5,338 bases of DNA from Deltaproteobacteria bacterium (GCA_006226895.1 SBFN01000104.1:1-5338); one strand, 5' to 3'; positions 1 to 5,324 are shown, counted from the first letter of the stretch. Program-made: numbers and translations. The notes: generated by a model from the sequence alone, not told the origin.

Positions 1-280
1 TAAAACCAAGACTCTGAACTATATTTGGGGCAATCAATTGCCGAAGGATTCGTTCCAGAGAAATGTTTATACCAGCAATGCCGTGATGATCGCCGTTGAA
101 AGCGGTTCTGCCAAAACCGGTGAGTGGATCGCCGTACAGCGTAATCTCATCGATGATTACCGTATGGCCTTTGGTGAAGAGCCCCCGAAGGTCGGCGCTA
201 TAGCCATTATGACTGACACCGATAATACCGGGGCAACGGCCGTTGCCTGGTATGGTGATATAAAAGCCCTCCGTAAATAA
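1..280 (+). CDS. DUF3047 family protein, C-terminal part (cut by window edge)
   Basis: The reading frame is open from base 2 to a TAA at 278-280, so only the last 92 residues of a longer protein are present. An in-frame TTG at 38 is not a credible start because the similarity to the family continues upstream of it (LNYIWGNQLP). The visible part has the pattern I associate with the end of DUF3047 proteins: an IWGN segment near the start, SGSAKTGEW, then DDYRMAFGEEPP, and the acidic signature MTDTDNTG followed by AWYGDI close to the C-terminus. The biochemical role of DUF3047 is not known to me. Members are often exported proteins of Proteobacteria, but the N-terminus that would show a signal peptide lies outside the window. 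No hairpin terminator follows; only a T-rich tract at 308-318. Family assignment is from memory of the pattern and was not searched. Confidence 0.75.
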   Translation, partial: KTKTLNYIWGNQLPKDSFQRNVYTSNAVMIAVESGSAKTGEWIAVQRNLIDDYRMAFGEEPPKVGAIAIMTDTDNTGATAVAWYGDIKALRK

Positions 281-299
281 GCCTTCCTGCTCGTCGTGC

Positions 300-327
300 C
301 AGACATTTCTTTTTTTTCCGTTATACT
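300..327 (+). promoter_or_regulatory. Putative sigma70-like promoter for the small HTH gene
   Basis: A TATACT hexamer at 322-327 is a good -10 box. A CAGACA at 300-305 gives a modest -35 (GACA matches the consensus) with a 16-base spacer, much of it a T-tract. It lies about 55 bases upstream of the ATG at 381. The -10 is convincing and the -35 is weak. Confidence 0.4.
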
Positions 328-367
328 CTAAGTGTGGTCATCAGTTGTTGCTGTAAAACTCTGGTCT

Positions 368-380
368 AAGGGAGGCCTCC
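368..380 (+). promoter_or_regulatory. Strong Shine-Dalgarno inside a palindrome
   Basis: AAGGGAGG at 368-375 is a near-perfect Shine-Dalgarno five bases before the ATG at 381, and it fixes that start. The ten bases 371-380, GGAGGCCTCC, are a perfect palindrome that runs up to the start codon. It has no loop, so it cannot form an ordinary hairpin within one RNA. It could matter as a DNA site or be coincidence. Confidence 0.5.
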
Positions 381-566
381 ATGTCATTGGTTAAAACCTG
401 GTACACACCCGAGTCTGCTGCTGACAAGTTTGGTATTCAGATTGGTCAATTGCAGGAGTGGGTTAAGGAAGGTCTGGTGCGGTCGGAACGGGAAGGCGAG
501 AAGGTTGTCCGTGTAAATATAGATGATGTGCGCCTTGAAGTGGAGGCTATGGTCCAGCGCTCCTGA
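381..566 (+). CDS. Small MerR/excisionase-like helix-turn-helix protein
   Basis: This is a complete 61-residue protein. Residues 7-32 (WYTPESAADKFGI, then QLQEWVKEGLV) look like the winged helix-turn-helix start seen in MerR-type and excisionase-type DNA-binding domains: an aromatic/Thr-Pro entry, the AADKFG helix, a recognition helix QLQEWVKEG, and a short wing around residues 33-46 ending in VNIDDVRLEVEAM. There is no effector or dimerisation domain beyond a short C-terminal helix, so it resembles a stand-alone DNA-binding module. It has its own likely promoter and a strong Shine-Dalgarno, and an intrinsic terminator follows 27 bases after the stop, so it appears to be a single-gene transcript. 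No integrase or phage gene is visible, so an excisionase role is unsupported. The target is unknown. Confidence 0.75.
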   Translation: MSLVKTWYTPESAADKFGIQIGQLQEWVKEGLVRSEREGEKVVRVNIDDVRLEVEAMVQRS

Positions 567-593
567 TCTAGCCGTGTCCTGAACGATAAGATT

Positions 594-640
594 AAAGAGC
601 CCCTGAGTGAAGACGATTCGTCTTACCCAAGGGCTCTTTT
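594..640 (+). terminator. Intrinsic terminator after the HTH gene
   Basis: A nine-pair outer stem joins 594-602 (AAAGAGCCC) to 631-639 (GGGCTCTTT). It encloses an inner six-pair stem, AAGACG (610-615) with CGTCTT (619-624), around an ATT loop. The right arm ends in a short T-run (637-640, then CT). It sits between convergent genes. On the minus strand the hairpin is followed only by TTTAAT, so it could also stop the zinc-ribbon transcript, but less surely. Confidence 0.85.
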
Positions 641-749
641 CTACATTGCAGGCATCAGGATTTAAGCCCTGGTCGCCTTTTGGGATTAATTGATTTTCAA
701 ATGCGCTTACGAAGTTTTTAGTGTATGAAGCCTTCCCTGACAGTCTGGG

Positions 750-1019
750 TCAATTGGTCGCGTTCATCTTAAGAATTAAAGCGACAAGGCCGATGACTCC
801 GATTGCTGTGAATATCATGGTAAGTTTGGGAAAGCCCATGAGGCTACTCACGGTTGCTGCGACCAAGCCAGCCACAAAAACCAAACCCAAATAGTAAACC
901 CGCTTAGTTCGGACTTCGTTTCTTTTCTGACCTTCAACCAGAGGTTCATTGCAGACTGGACAGTTGGACAATCGGTCTAAGGTGTTCTCCCCACACTTTG
1001 GACATATCACTTGTGACAT
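750..1019 (-). CDS. Zinc-ribbon protein with two transmembrane helices
   Basis: This is a complete 89-residue protein. The N-terminus carries a zinc-ribbon knuckle pair, CPKC at 6-9 and CPVC at 20-23, expected to bind one Zn(II) on the cytoplasmic side. A basic linker (KRNEVRTKR, 32-40) leads into two hydrophobic segments at about 42-61 and 66-84, joined by a tight MGFPK turn, which suggests a membrane hairpin with both termini in the cytoplasm. The start is fixed by GGGAGGAG (1026-1033) six bases before the ATG. No enzymatic motif is visible. Such small ribbon-plus-membrane proteins are widespread and mostly uncharacterised. It is downstream of hgcB on the same strand but 221 bases away with its own promoter-like sequence, so I treat it as a separate unit. 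Function unknown. Confidence 0.75.
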   Translation of the reverse strand: MSQVICPKCGENTLDRLSNCPVCNEPLVEGQKRNEVRTKRVYYLGLVFVAGLVAATVSSLMGFPKLTMIFTAIGVIGLVALILKMNATN

Positions 1020-1048
1020 AGTTTTCTCCTCCCGTTAAAAAAACGTAT

Positions 1049-1077
1049 ATCTATTCCTATACCACAAAAATCGTCAA
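1049..1077 (-). promoter_or_regulatory. Putative promoter for the zinc-ribbon gene
   Basis: On the minus strand TTGACG (1072-1077) is followed after 17 bases by ATAGAT (1049-1054). The -35 is good (5 of 6) and the -10 is mediocre; TATAGG at 1056-1061 is an alternative -10 for another -35. The surroundings are AT-rich. The rest of the 1020-1240 gap shows no convincing hairpin terminator for hgcB and no credible gene. Confidence 0.35.
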
Positions 1078-1240
1078 AAACAACATAAAAGACCAGAATA
1101 ATCAATAGGTTGTATGCTTAATCCTTTGCAAAATAAAAACCGGTCGCATCAAAATGTAAAAGAGTCTTGTTCTGATAAGGAAAGGGAAGGTCCTTGCCTA
1201 CGGTAGACGCAATACTTTGGGTTGTAACTGAAACGATTCT

Positions 1241-1528
1241 CTAGCAGCTGCCACCACATTCGCAATTCGGTTCTTCCCCGGTCAGCCAACCGTTGATGAT
1301 CGCGCTGGCACAGCCCACTCCCTTTTTAACAGTTAGGGCTTCAACAGGGCAGTTGATGACGCAGGCGCCACATTCAATACAAGCGTTCAAGTCGGCAACG
1401 TGTGCCTTACTTTCTTTCATGACAAGAACGCCGTGTGGACAAACCGCCGGGCAAAGGTCGCAACCAATGCAGCGTTCCTCGTCAAGTTTCAAGCTGGCAA
1501 CATTTTCAATGTAGCGCGGAGTTGTCAT
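1241..1528 (-). CDS. hgcB: Mercury methylation ferredoxin HgcB
   Basis: HgcB is the iron-sulfur partner of HgcA. It is thought to deliver low-potential electrons that reduce the HgcA corrinoid to Co(I) so it can accept a methyl group, and its extra cysteines are proposed to handle Hg(II). The 95-residue protein has two classical CX2CX2CX3C [4Fe-4S] motifs, Cys 20/23/26/30 and Cys 50/53/56/60, the second set in CIECGACVINCP. Beyond the ferredoxin fold lies the HgcB-type extension: a lone Cys73 in KKGVGCAS, matching the conserved extra cysteine of the family, then a C-terminal tail with Cys 89, 91 and 95. The tail reads CECGGSC, not the adjacent CC pair I recall for the Desulfovibrio ND132 protein. 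The ATG is preceded by purine-rich AGAAGAG, and the gene begins 18 bases after the hgcA stop. Identity rests on the motifs plus linkage to hgcA. Confidence 0.95.
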   Translation of the reverse strand: MTTPRYIENVASLKLDEERCIGCDLCPAVCPHGVLVMKESKAHVADLNACIECGACVINCPVEALTVKKGVGCASAIINGWLTGEEPNCECGGSC

Positions 1529-1546
1529 CTCTTCTCTTTTTCCTTT

Positions 1547-2716
1547 TTAAAAAGCTGCCGCCAACCAGCAAAGAGCGCCGACCAGCAGAGCAGCTGCCTG
1601 CGCAGGTATGGCCTGGCGCATTTCTTTCTCAACGCCCGAAGGTGAGGTGAAGGTTGACGAGCCTGTGAAGTGCATGGCGCACCAGGATGAGATCGTTGCT
1701 GTGACGACGATCAGGGCCAGTGTGTTAAGCCATTCCAGGGTGGTCGCGAAAATAAGGGCGGCCGCGAAACCGGTTGCGAGACCGGTTATTGCGCCCTTCT
1801 TGGCGAAGGCGCGTCCGGGAACCCAAGGCAGCAGAATTGGAGTAAGCACTGCACCGGTCAGAAGGGCCATGATCCCCGTTGCAACGGCAGCTCCGCCGCG
1901 TGACCATGCCTTTGAGAGGGAAAAAAACTCGGGGCCTATGCCGCCGACAAGAAACAGGGCAACAATACTGTAGAGAATGTGCTTCCACATGTGAACCAGC
2001 TCTACGGGGGTCAGGACCAGGCGGTCGACCAGGCCAAAGGTGACCCGCCGCATCTGCGGTGAGGCTTTGTTTCCGGAATCGATAAACTCTGGCAGGTCGC
2101 TGCTGCGGACAGGTCCATAAACAACTTTGAAGCCGCAGGCCTTGGCGACTTCGTGGGCGGCAACCCCCGGGGCACCAAGCTGCGGCAGGATCAGGGTGCG
2201 ATGCTTGACGACGTCCTGCAGGTTAGCTCTTTCAACCTGACGCACAATTTCATCTGTACCGAAAGTCCCTTTGCCGGCGGCACACCAGACATTGATGCCC
2301 TTGGTGTCGATAACCAGTATCCAGGCGTCGTGGCCGAACATGTCTCGGCGAAGGATGTCGAAGGTCATCTTGTAGTTGGCGGTTACCAGGACCGGGCTGT
2401 CACCCGAGGGCGTGCCGATGGCGTAGAGCCCCGGCGCGATACTGTAGCGGGTTCGCCCGAACCCCCATCGCATCTGCCAGCGGCCGGCAATGTCTGTTGC
2501 TGTGAGGCGCGTTGCAACCTTAGGAATCTGCTGCCCTGATGCAGTTGCCCAACCGCAGACGAAAGGCCAGAGCTTGTAGCCCGGCCGGTCATCGGCAACC
2601 TCGGCACAACAGGGTTCGGCGCTCTGTGCAGGCGGACAACACTCTGTACCATCTTTGACTGGAGGGCAGCAGGACGTTTCCGGCTCAGGTGGTGGACAGC
2701 AATTGTTTTTGCTCAT
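1547..2716 (-). CDS. hgcA: Mercury methylation corrinoid protein HgcA
   Basis: HgcA is the membrane methyltransferase that passes a methyl group from its cobalt corrinoid to Hg(II), forming methylmercury. The 389-residue protein has the family layout: a soluble cytoplasmic corrinoid domain (about 45-235) and five predicted membrane helices at roughly 243-262, 274-299, 308-329, 331-349 and 369-388. The hallmark NVWCAAGK is at 142-149, with Cys145 the expected lower axial cobalt ligand. A polar loop FTGSSTFTSPSGV (350-362) precedes the last helix. I place the start at the ATG at 2714-2716, not at an in-frame ATG 30 codons upstream, because the latter lies within aroG and would add a basic, unrelated leader. 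The aroG TAA and hgcA ATG share one A, and no good Shine-Dalgarno is seen, so translation is probably coupled. Unusually, residues 1-40 carry four CC pairs spaced ten residues apart. Domain positions are read by eye. Confidence 0.97.
   Translation of the reverse strand: MSKNNCCPPPEPETSCCPPVKDGTECCPPAQSAEPCCAEVADDRPGYKLWPFVCGWATASGQQIPKVATRLTATDIAGRWQMRWGFGRTRYSIAPGLYAIGTPSGDSPVLVTANYKMTFDILRRDMFGHDAWILVIDTKGINVWCAAGKGTFGTDEIVRQVERANLQDVVKHRTLILPQLGAPGVAAHEVAKACGFKVVYGPVRSSDLPEFIDSGNKASPQMRRVTFGLVDRLVLTPVELVHMWKHILYSIVALFLVGGIGPEFFSLSKAWSRGGAAVATGIMALLTGAVLTPILLPWVPGRAFAKKGAITGLATGFAAALIFATTLEWLNTLALIVVTATISSWCAMHFTGSSTFTSPSGVEKEMRQAIPAQAAALLVGALCWLAAAF
2594..2701 (-). repeat. Ten-residue periodic Cys-Cys repeat encoding the HgcA N-terminus
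   Basis: The start of hgcA encodes four vicinal cysteine pairs at residues 6-7, 16-17, 26-27 and 36-37, an exact ten-residue (30-base) period. The first three are followed by Pro-Pro (CCPP) and the last by Ala-Glu. The intervening residues are polar or acidic and differ between units. The Cys codons also differ between copies (TGC TGT, TGC TGC, TGT TGT, TGT TGT), so this is an old or selected protein repeat, not a fresh tandem duplication. The segment looks disordered and precedes the corrinoid domain. Confidence 0.85.
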
Positions 2717-3789
2717 TACTTTGCGGGGAGGCTGCGGCCCCCGCACTCCTTGAGTTTGGCGTGAGCGTGACGCAGCATGCGTTCCGTGGTCTCCCAGTTG
2801 ACGCATTTGTCGGTAATTGAAACACCGTAGGCCAGATCCTCGAGCTTGTCGGCCATCTTCTGATTGCCTTCTTCGAGGAAACTCTCGATCATCAGTGAAC
2901 CGATCTGACCGTTGCCGGCCGCAACCTGCTCAATAACATCATTCATAACACCTTCCTGGCGGGTATGGTCTTTGTAGGAGTTGGCGTGGCTGCAGTCGAC
3001 CATGATGGACGTCTCGATCTTCGACTTCGACAGTTTTTCCATAACCTGGGCAATGTCGGCGGCTTCGTAGTTGGGTTTGTCGTTGCCGCCGCGCAGCACC
3101 ATGTGGACATCAGGGTTGCCTGTGGTTTTTACGATGGAGATGCGACCTTCACGGTTAATACCGAGAAAGCTGTGCGAGTGGCATGCCGCGCCCATGGCGT
3201 CGATGGCAATCTGCAGGTTGCCATCGGTACCGTTCTTGAACCCGACCGGGAAGGAGAGACCACTCGACATTTCACGGTGGGTCTGGCTTTCTGTGGTGCG
3301 GGCACCAATGGCGCCCCAGCTGATCGTGTCAGCCATATATTGTGGTGTGATCGGATCGAGCATCTCCGTGGCGACCGGCAACCCCCTGTCGGTGATGTCG
3401 AGCATCAAACGGCGAGCGATGCCGAGACCTTTTGAAATCTGGTGCGTCTCGTCAAGATCCGGATCGTTGATCAGGCCTTTCCAACCGATTGTGGTGCGGG
3501 GTTTTTCAAAATAAACGCGCATAACCAGCAGTAACTGATCTTTAAGTTCCTCATTCAGCCTGGCCAGCCGTTCAGCATATTCGAGGGCGGCTTTGGGGTC
3601 GTGAATGGAGCAGGGGCCGACGACAACCATCATCCGCGGGTCGCGATTCCAGAGGACGTTTTGAATCTGTTCACGGGAGGCAGCGACAAAACTGGCGGCT
3701 TTTTCCGAGAGAGGCAAGACCTGTTTGAGGTCTGCCGGAGCAATCAGGGGCTTTACGGCGCTGACTTTGAGGTTGTTGGTCTGAACCAT
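2716..3789 (-). CDS. aroG: 3-deoxy-7-phosphoheptulonate (DAHP) synthase, class I-alpha
   Basis: This enzyme condenses phosphoenolpyruvate with erythrose 4-phosphate, the first step of the shikimate pathway to aromatic amino acids, in the cytoplasm. The 357-residue length matches the E. coli AroF/AroG/AroH type, including the N-terminal extension (about 1-50) that in those enzymes serves feedback inhibition. Visible motifs are GPCSIHD (58-64), RVYFEKPRTT (91-100), GWKGLINDP (102-110), ARTTESQ (163-169), KNGTDG (185-190), DCSHANS (265-271) and SITDKC (324-329). The expected metal ligands Cys60, His268, Glu302 and Asp327 and substrate-binding Arg91, Lys96, Arg164 and Lys185 are present, so it should be active. 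AAGGAGAG (3794-3801) before the ATG fixes the start. It leads the aroG-hgcA-hgcB run. Which aromatic amino acid inhibits it cannot be told, so the G in the symbol indicates type only. Confidence 0.95.
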   Translation of the reverse strand: MVQTNNLKVSAVKPLIAPADLKQVLPLSEKAASFVAASREQIQNVLWNRDPRMMVVVGPCSIHDPKAALEYAERLARLNEELKDQLLLVMRVYFEKPRTTIGWKGLINDPDLDETHQISKGLGIARRLMLDITDRGLPVATEMLDPITPQYMADTISWGAIGARTTESQTHREMSSGLSFPVGFKNGTDGNLQIAIDAMGAACHSHSFLGINREGRISIVKTTGNPDVHMVLRGGNDKPNYEAADIAQVMEKLSKSKIETSIMVDCSHANSYKDHTRQEGVMNDVIEQVAAGNGQIGSLMIESFLEEGNQKMADKLEDLAYGVSITDKCVNWETTERMLRHAHAKLKECGGRSLPAK

Positions 3790-3844
3790 GGTTCTCTCCT
3801 TAATATAGGTATGTAAAAATGAATATTATCTCGCAGGGGTCGCT

Positions 3845-3873
3845 ATTATGGCCTCAAGATGCTGAGAAATCAA
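3845..3873 (-). promoter_or_regulatory. Putative sigma70-like promoter of aroG-hgcA-hgcB
   Basis: On the minus strand TTGATT (3868-3873) is followed after exactly 17 bases by CATAAT (3845-3850), a five-of-six match to the -10 consensus. Transcription would begin near 3838, giving a leader of about 50 bases before the aroG ATG at 3789. I see no leader peptide or attenuator in that leader. Confidence 0.55.
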
Positions 3874-3877
3874 CGTT

Positions 3878-3900
3878 TTTCCCGAAACATGTCAGGGAAA
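3878..3900. promoter_or_regulatory. Inverted repeat between divergent promoters, candidate operator
   Basis: TTTCCC (3878-3883) and GGGAAA (3895-3900) form a dyad with an 11-base spacer that itself contains the palindrome ACATGT (3887-3892). It lies between the -35 boxes of the leftward aroG promoter and the rightward yggT promoter, where one regulator could affect both. I recognise no known operator consensus, and six-base arms can arise by chance. Confidence 0.3.
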
Positions 3901-3904
3901 GAGT

Positions 3905-3934
3905 TTGACTGGTCCGTCTGTATTAAGTTATATA
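3905..3934 (+). promoter_or_regulatory. Putative sigma70-like promoter of yggT-divIVA-yggU
   Basis: TTGACT (3905-3910) is a five-of-six -35 box. After 18 bases comes TATATA (3929-3934); TTATAT at 3928-3933 (17-base spacing) and TATAAT at 3931-3936 (20-base spacing) are overlapping alternatives. Transcription would begin around 3940, about 50 bases before the yggT ATG. Confidence 0.55.
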
Positions 3935-3991
3935 ATATCAGTCATAAATAGTCATTATCGTTACTTTTTAACGATATCTTTCGAGGTGCCC

Positions 3992-4279
3992 ATGCAAGTT
4001 CTCTGGTCTTCGCTCTACGACATCGTCAGTCTGGTGTTCCAGGTTTATATCTTTATCGTCATCGCCAGGGCTCTCATCTCCTGGGTGAACCCCGATCCTT
4101 ACAACCCGATCGTGCGTTTCCTCCACAATGCAACCGAGCCTGTGCTTGCCCTTATGAGACGCTATCTGCCGTTGCAGTTCAGTGGTATCGACCTCTCGCC
4201 GATTGCCTTGTTGTTTGCGCTGACGATTGTTGAAAAGATACTGCTGAATATAATTGTTCAGTTCAGCCGCGGATTCTGA
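3992..4279 (+). CDS. yggT: YggT family integral membrane protein
   Basis: This 95-residue inner-membrane protein has two hydrophobic segments, about 10-31 and 66-90, flanking the conserved YggT loop: ARALISWVNPDPYNPIVRF at 25-43 and TEPVL at 48-52, the family signature. A length of 95 is normal for a single-repeat YggT; E. coli has a duplicated form. The start is the ATG at 3992, preceded by GAGGTG (3983-3988). An upstream TTG at 3905 in the same frame falls on the -35 box and would add an unrelated leader. The exact role is unsettled; relatives have been linked to osmotic tolerance, and in plastids and cyanobacteria to membrane-associated division or assembly functions. It is followed after 7 bases by divIVA, an order that fits a role at the envelope or division site. 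Confidence 0.93.
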   Translation: MQVLWSSLYDIVSLVFQVYIFIVIARALISWVNPDPYNPIVRFLHNATEPVLALMRRYLPLQFSGIDLSPIALLFALTIVEKILLNIIVQFSRGF

Positions 4280-4286
4280 GGTGAGC

Positions 4287-4997
4287 ATGCGAATCAGCCC
4301 GATTGATATCCAGCAGAAACAGTTCAAGTCGCGTCCTTTCGGTTATGAGAAGTCTGGTGTTGATCAGTTCCTGGAAATGCTGGCCGAGGAATTAGAGCGT
4401 TTGATCGGTAAGAACCAGAATCTTCAGGAGTCGCTTGATCGGGTCAACGCGACCCTGAGTGAGATGCGTGAACGTGAAGAGACCTTGAAAGAAACCCTGG
4501 TGACGACCCAGAAGGTGACTGAAGAGCTCAAGTCGACTGCTCGTCGTGAGGTTGACGTCATGATGGCTGAGGCCGAGATCAAGGCCGAACGGTTGATGCA
4601 CAATGCAGAAGAACGTCGCGGGCAGTTGATCGAAGAAGTCCAGGAGATCAAACGTCAGAAGATTGATTTTGAAGTCAGCCTGCGTGGTTTGCTGGAAAAG
4701 CATATTCGCATGATCGATCTGAATACTGTTGCTCTTGATGCACCCGATGCTGATGCCAGGATGCTTGAAGAGCCACTGCCGTTTGTCGAAAAAGAAGACT
4801 CCACCGAAGAAGAGGACTCTGCGGAAGGGGCCAGTCCTGCAGAAGCGTCTGTCGAAGAAGCCGAATTCGATGATGAGAAAGAGCCTTTGACGACGGCATT
4901 TGGAGAAGCTGAAGCACCTCTTGAGCATGAGCCTCCGGAGCTCTCTTTCGATTTCGACCCGAATGATCCCAATGGTGAAAAGGACCTTCTCAAGTGA
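4287..4997 (+). CDS. divIVA: DivIVA domain coiled-coil protein
   Basis: DivIVA proteins form membrane-associated coiled-coil oligomers that mark negatively curved membrane, poles or septa and recruit partners. Residues 1-38 are the N-terminal DivIVA domain: ISPIDIQQKQF, then FGYEKSGVDQFLEML (18-32), corresponding to the GYDxDEVxxFL element. A long charged coiled coil follows to about residue 145 (many Glu, Lys and Arg with heptad-like Leu), then a low-complexity acidic tail (about 150-236) rich in Glu, Asp, Ser and Pro. The membrane-inserting Phe17-Arg18 of the Bacillus protein aligns with Pro17-Phe18 here. The start is the ATG at 4287 with GAGGTGA just upstream; an in-frame GTG two codons earlier is an alternative. 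It is in an operon with yggT (7-base gap) and yggU (4-base overlap). The partner and cellular site are unknown. Confidence 0.9.
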   Translation: MRISPIDIQQKQFKSRPFGYEKSGVDQFLEMLAEELERLIGKNQNLQESLDRVNATLSEMREREETLKETLVTTQKVTEELKSTARREVDVMMAEAEIKAERLMHNAEERRGQLIEEVQEIKRQKIDFEVSLRGLLEKHIRMIDLNTVALDAPDADARMLEEPLPFVEKEDSTEEEDSAEGASPAEASVEEAEFDDEKEPLTTAFGEAEAPLEHEPPELSFDFDPNDPNGEKDLLK

Positions 4998-5299
4998 ACC
5001 TGCCCTGCCTGCGGCAAACCGACGCAGGTGTCGAAGTTTTTCTCTATATCCAGCCCCGAGCCAGTCGCAACAAGGTTGTCGGCCTGCAAGGAGAGGAACT
5101 CAAGGTTGCTTTGACCGCTCCACCGGTTGATGGTGCCGCTAACAAGGCCTGTTGTCTCTTCATCGCCAAGCTCAGCAGTTTACCCAGGAGTTGTGTCAGG
5201 ATAATTTCTGGTGAAACATCCCGTCACAAGCGCTTGTTGCTTGAAGATGCTGATATCCTAGAAGTGACTCGTCTTGTAGAAGGTTGGCTGGGGGGTTGA
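4994..5299 (+). CDS. yggU: DUF167 / YggU family protein
   Basis: This is a 101-residue small cytoplasmic alpha/beta protein of the DUF167 (UPF0235, YggU) family. The hallmark segments are all visible: FLYIQPRASRN (16-26), LKVALTAPPVDGAANK (36-51) and SGETSRHK (72-79). The molecular function of the family is not established, although it is found in most bacterial phyla and in eukaryotes. The start is GTG at 4994, which overlaps the divIVA stop in GTGA, with AAAGGAC (4979-4985) as ribosome binding site; translational coupling is likely. In many Proteobacteria yggU sits next to yggT, as it does here with divIVA between them. Its TGA stop lies within the -35 box of the next putative promoter. Confidence 0.93.
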   Translation: MNLPCLRQTDAGVEVFLYIQPRASRNKVVGLQGEELKVALTAPPVDGAANKACCLFIAKLSSLPRSCVRIISGETSRHKRLLLEDADILEVTRLVEGWLGG

Positions 5300-5324
5300 C
5301 ATCTGCGCTCAAAGTCATTAAATT
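5296..5324 (+). promoter_or_regulatory. Putative promoter directed out of the right edge
   Basis: A perfect TTGACA (5296-5301) is followed after 17 bases by TAAATT (5319-5324), a four-of-six -10. It overlaps the yggU stop codon. No hairpin separates yggU from it, so the next gene may be read from both promoters. The downstream gene is not in the window. Confidence 0.5.

Noticed and set aside
306..318. T-tract as terminator of the DUF3047 gene
   Set aside because: No stable stem precedes the T-tract; it is more likely promoter spacer.
1114..1206. 30-codon plus-strand ORF in the gap between the zinc-ribbon gene and hgcB
   Set aside because: No ribosome binding site, no recognisable pattern, and it is short enough to be chance.
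1140..1240. Possible hgcB terminator (short repeats such as AAGG-A-CCTT and CTAC-C-GTAG)
   Set aside because: The arms are four bases with one-base centres that cannot form hairpins, and no T-run follows.
1608..1973. 121-codon plus-strand open frame opposite hgcA
   Set aside because: Antisense to the membrane region of hgcA; composition is arginine/alanine/proline-rich with no family pattern, and hgcA is unmistakable.
1547..2716. HgcA as the acetyl-CoA synthase corrinoid/iron-sulfur subunit
   Set aside because: That subunit lacks the NVWCAAGK motif with five C-terminal membrane helices, and the hgcB partner is adjacent.
2717..2806. Extension of HgcA by 30 residues to an upstream ATG
   Set aside because: The extension lies entirely inside the 3' end of aroG, and its basic sequence is unlike the periodic CC leader. 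The TAATG start explains the arrangement better.
2965..3514. Two long plus-strand open frames opposite aroG
   Set aside because: Both lie wholly within the conserved DAHP synthase gene in antisense frames and show no recognisable motifs or ribosome binding sites.
4655..5089. 144-codon minus-strand serine-rich open frame
   Set aside because: It is the antisense shadow of the acidic Glu/Ser-rich tail of divIVA.
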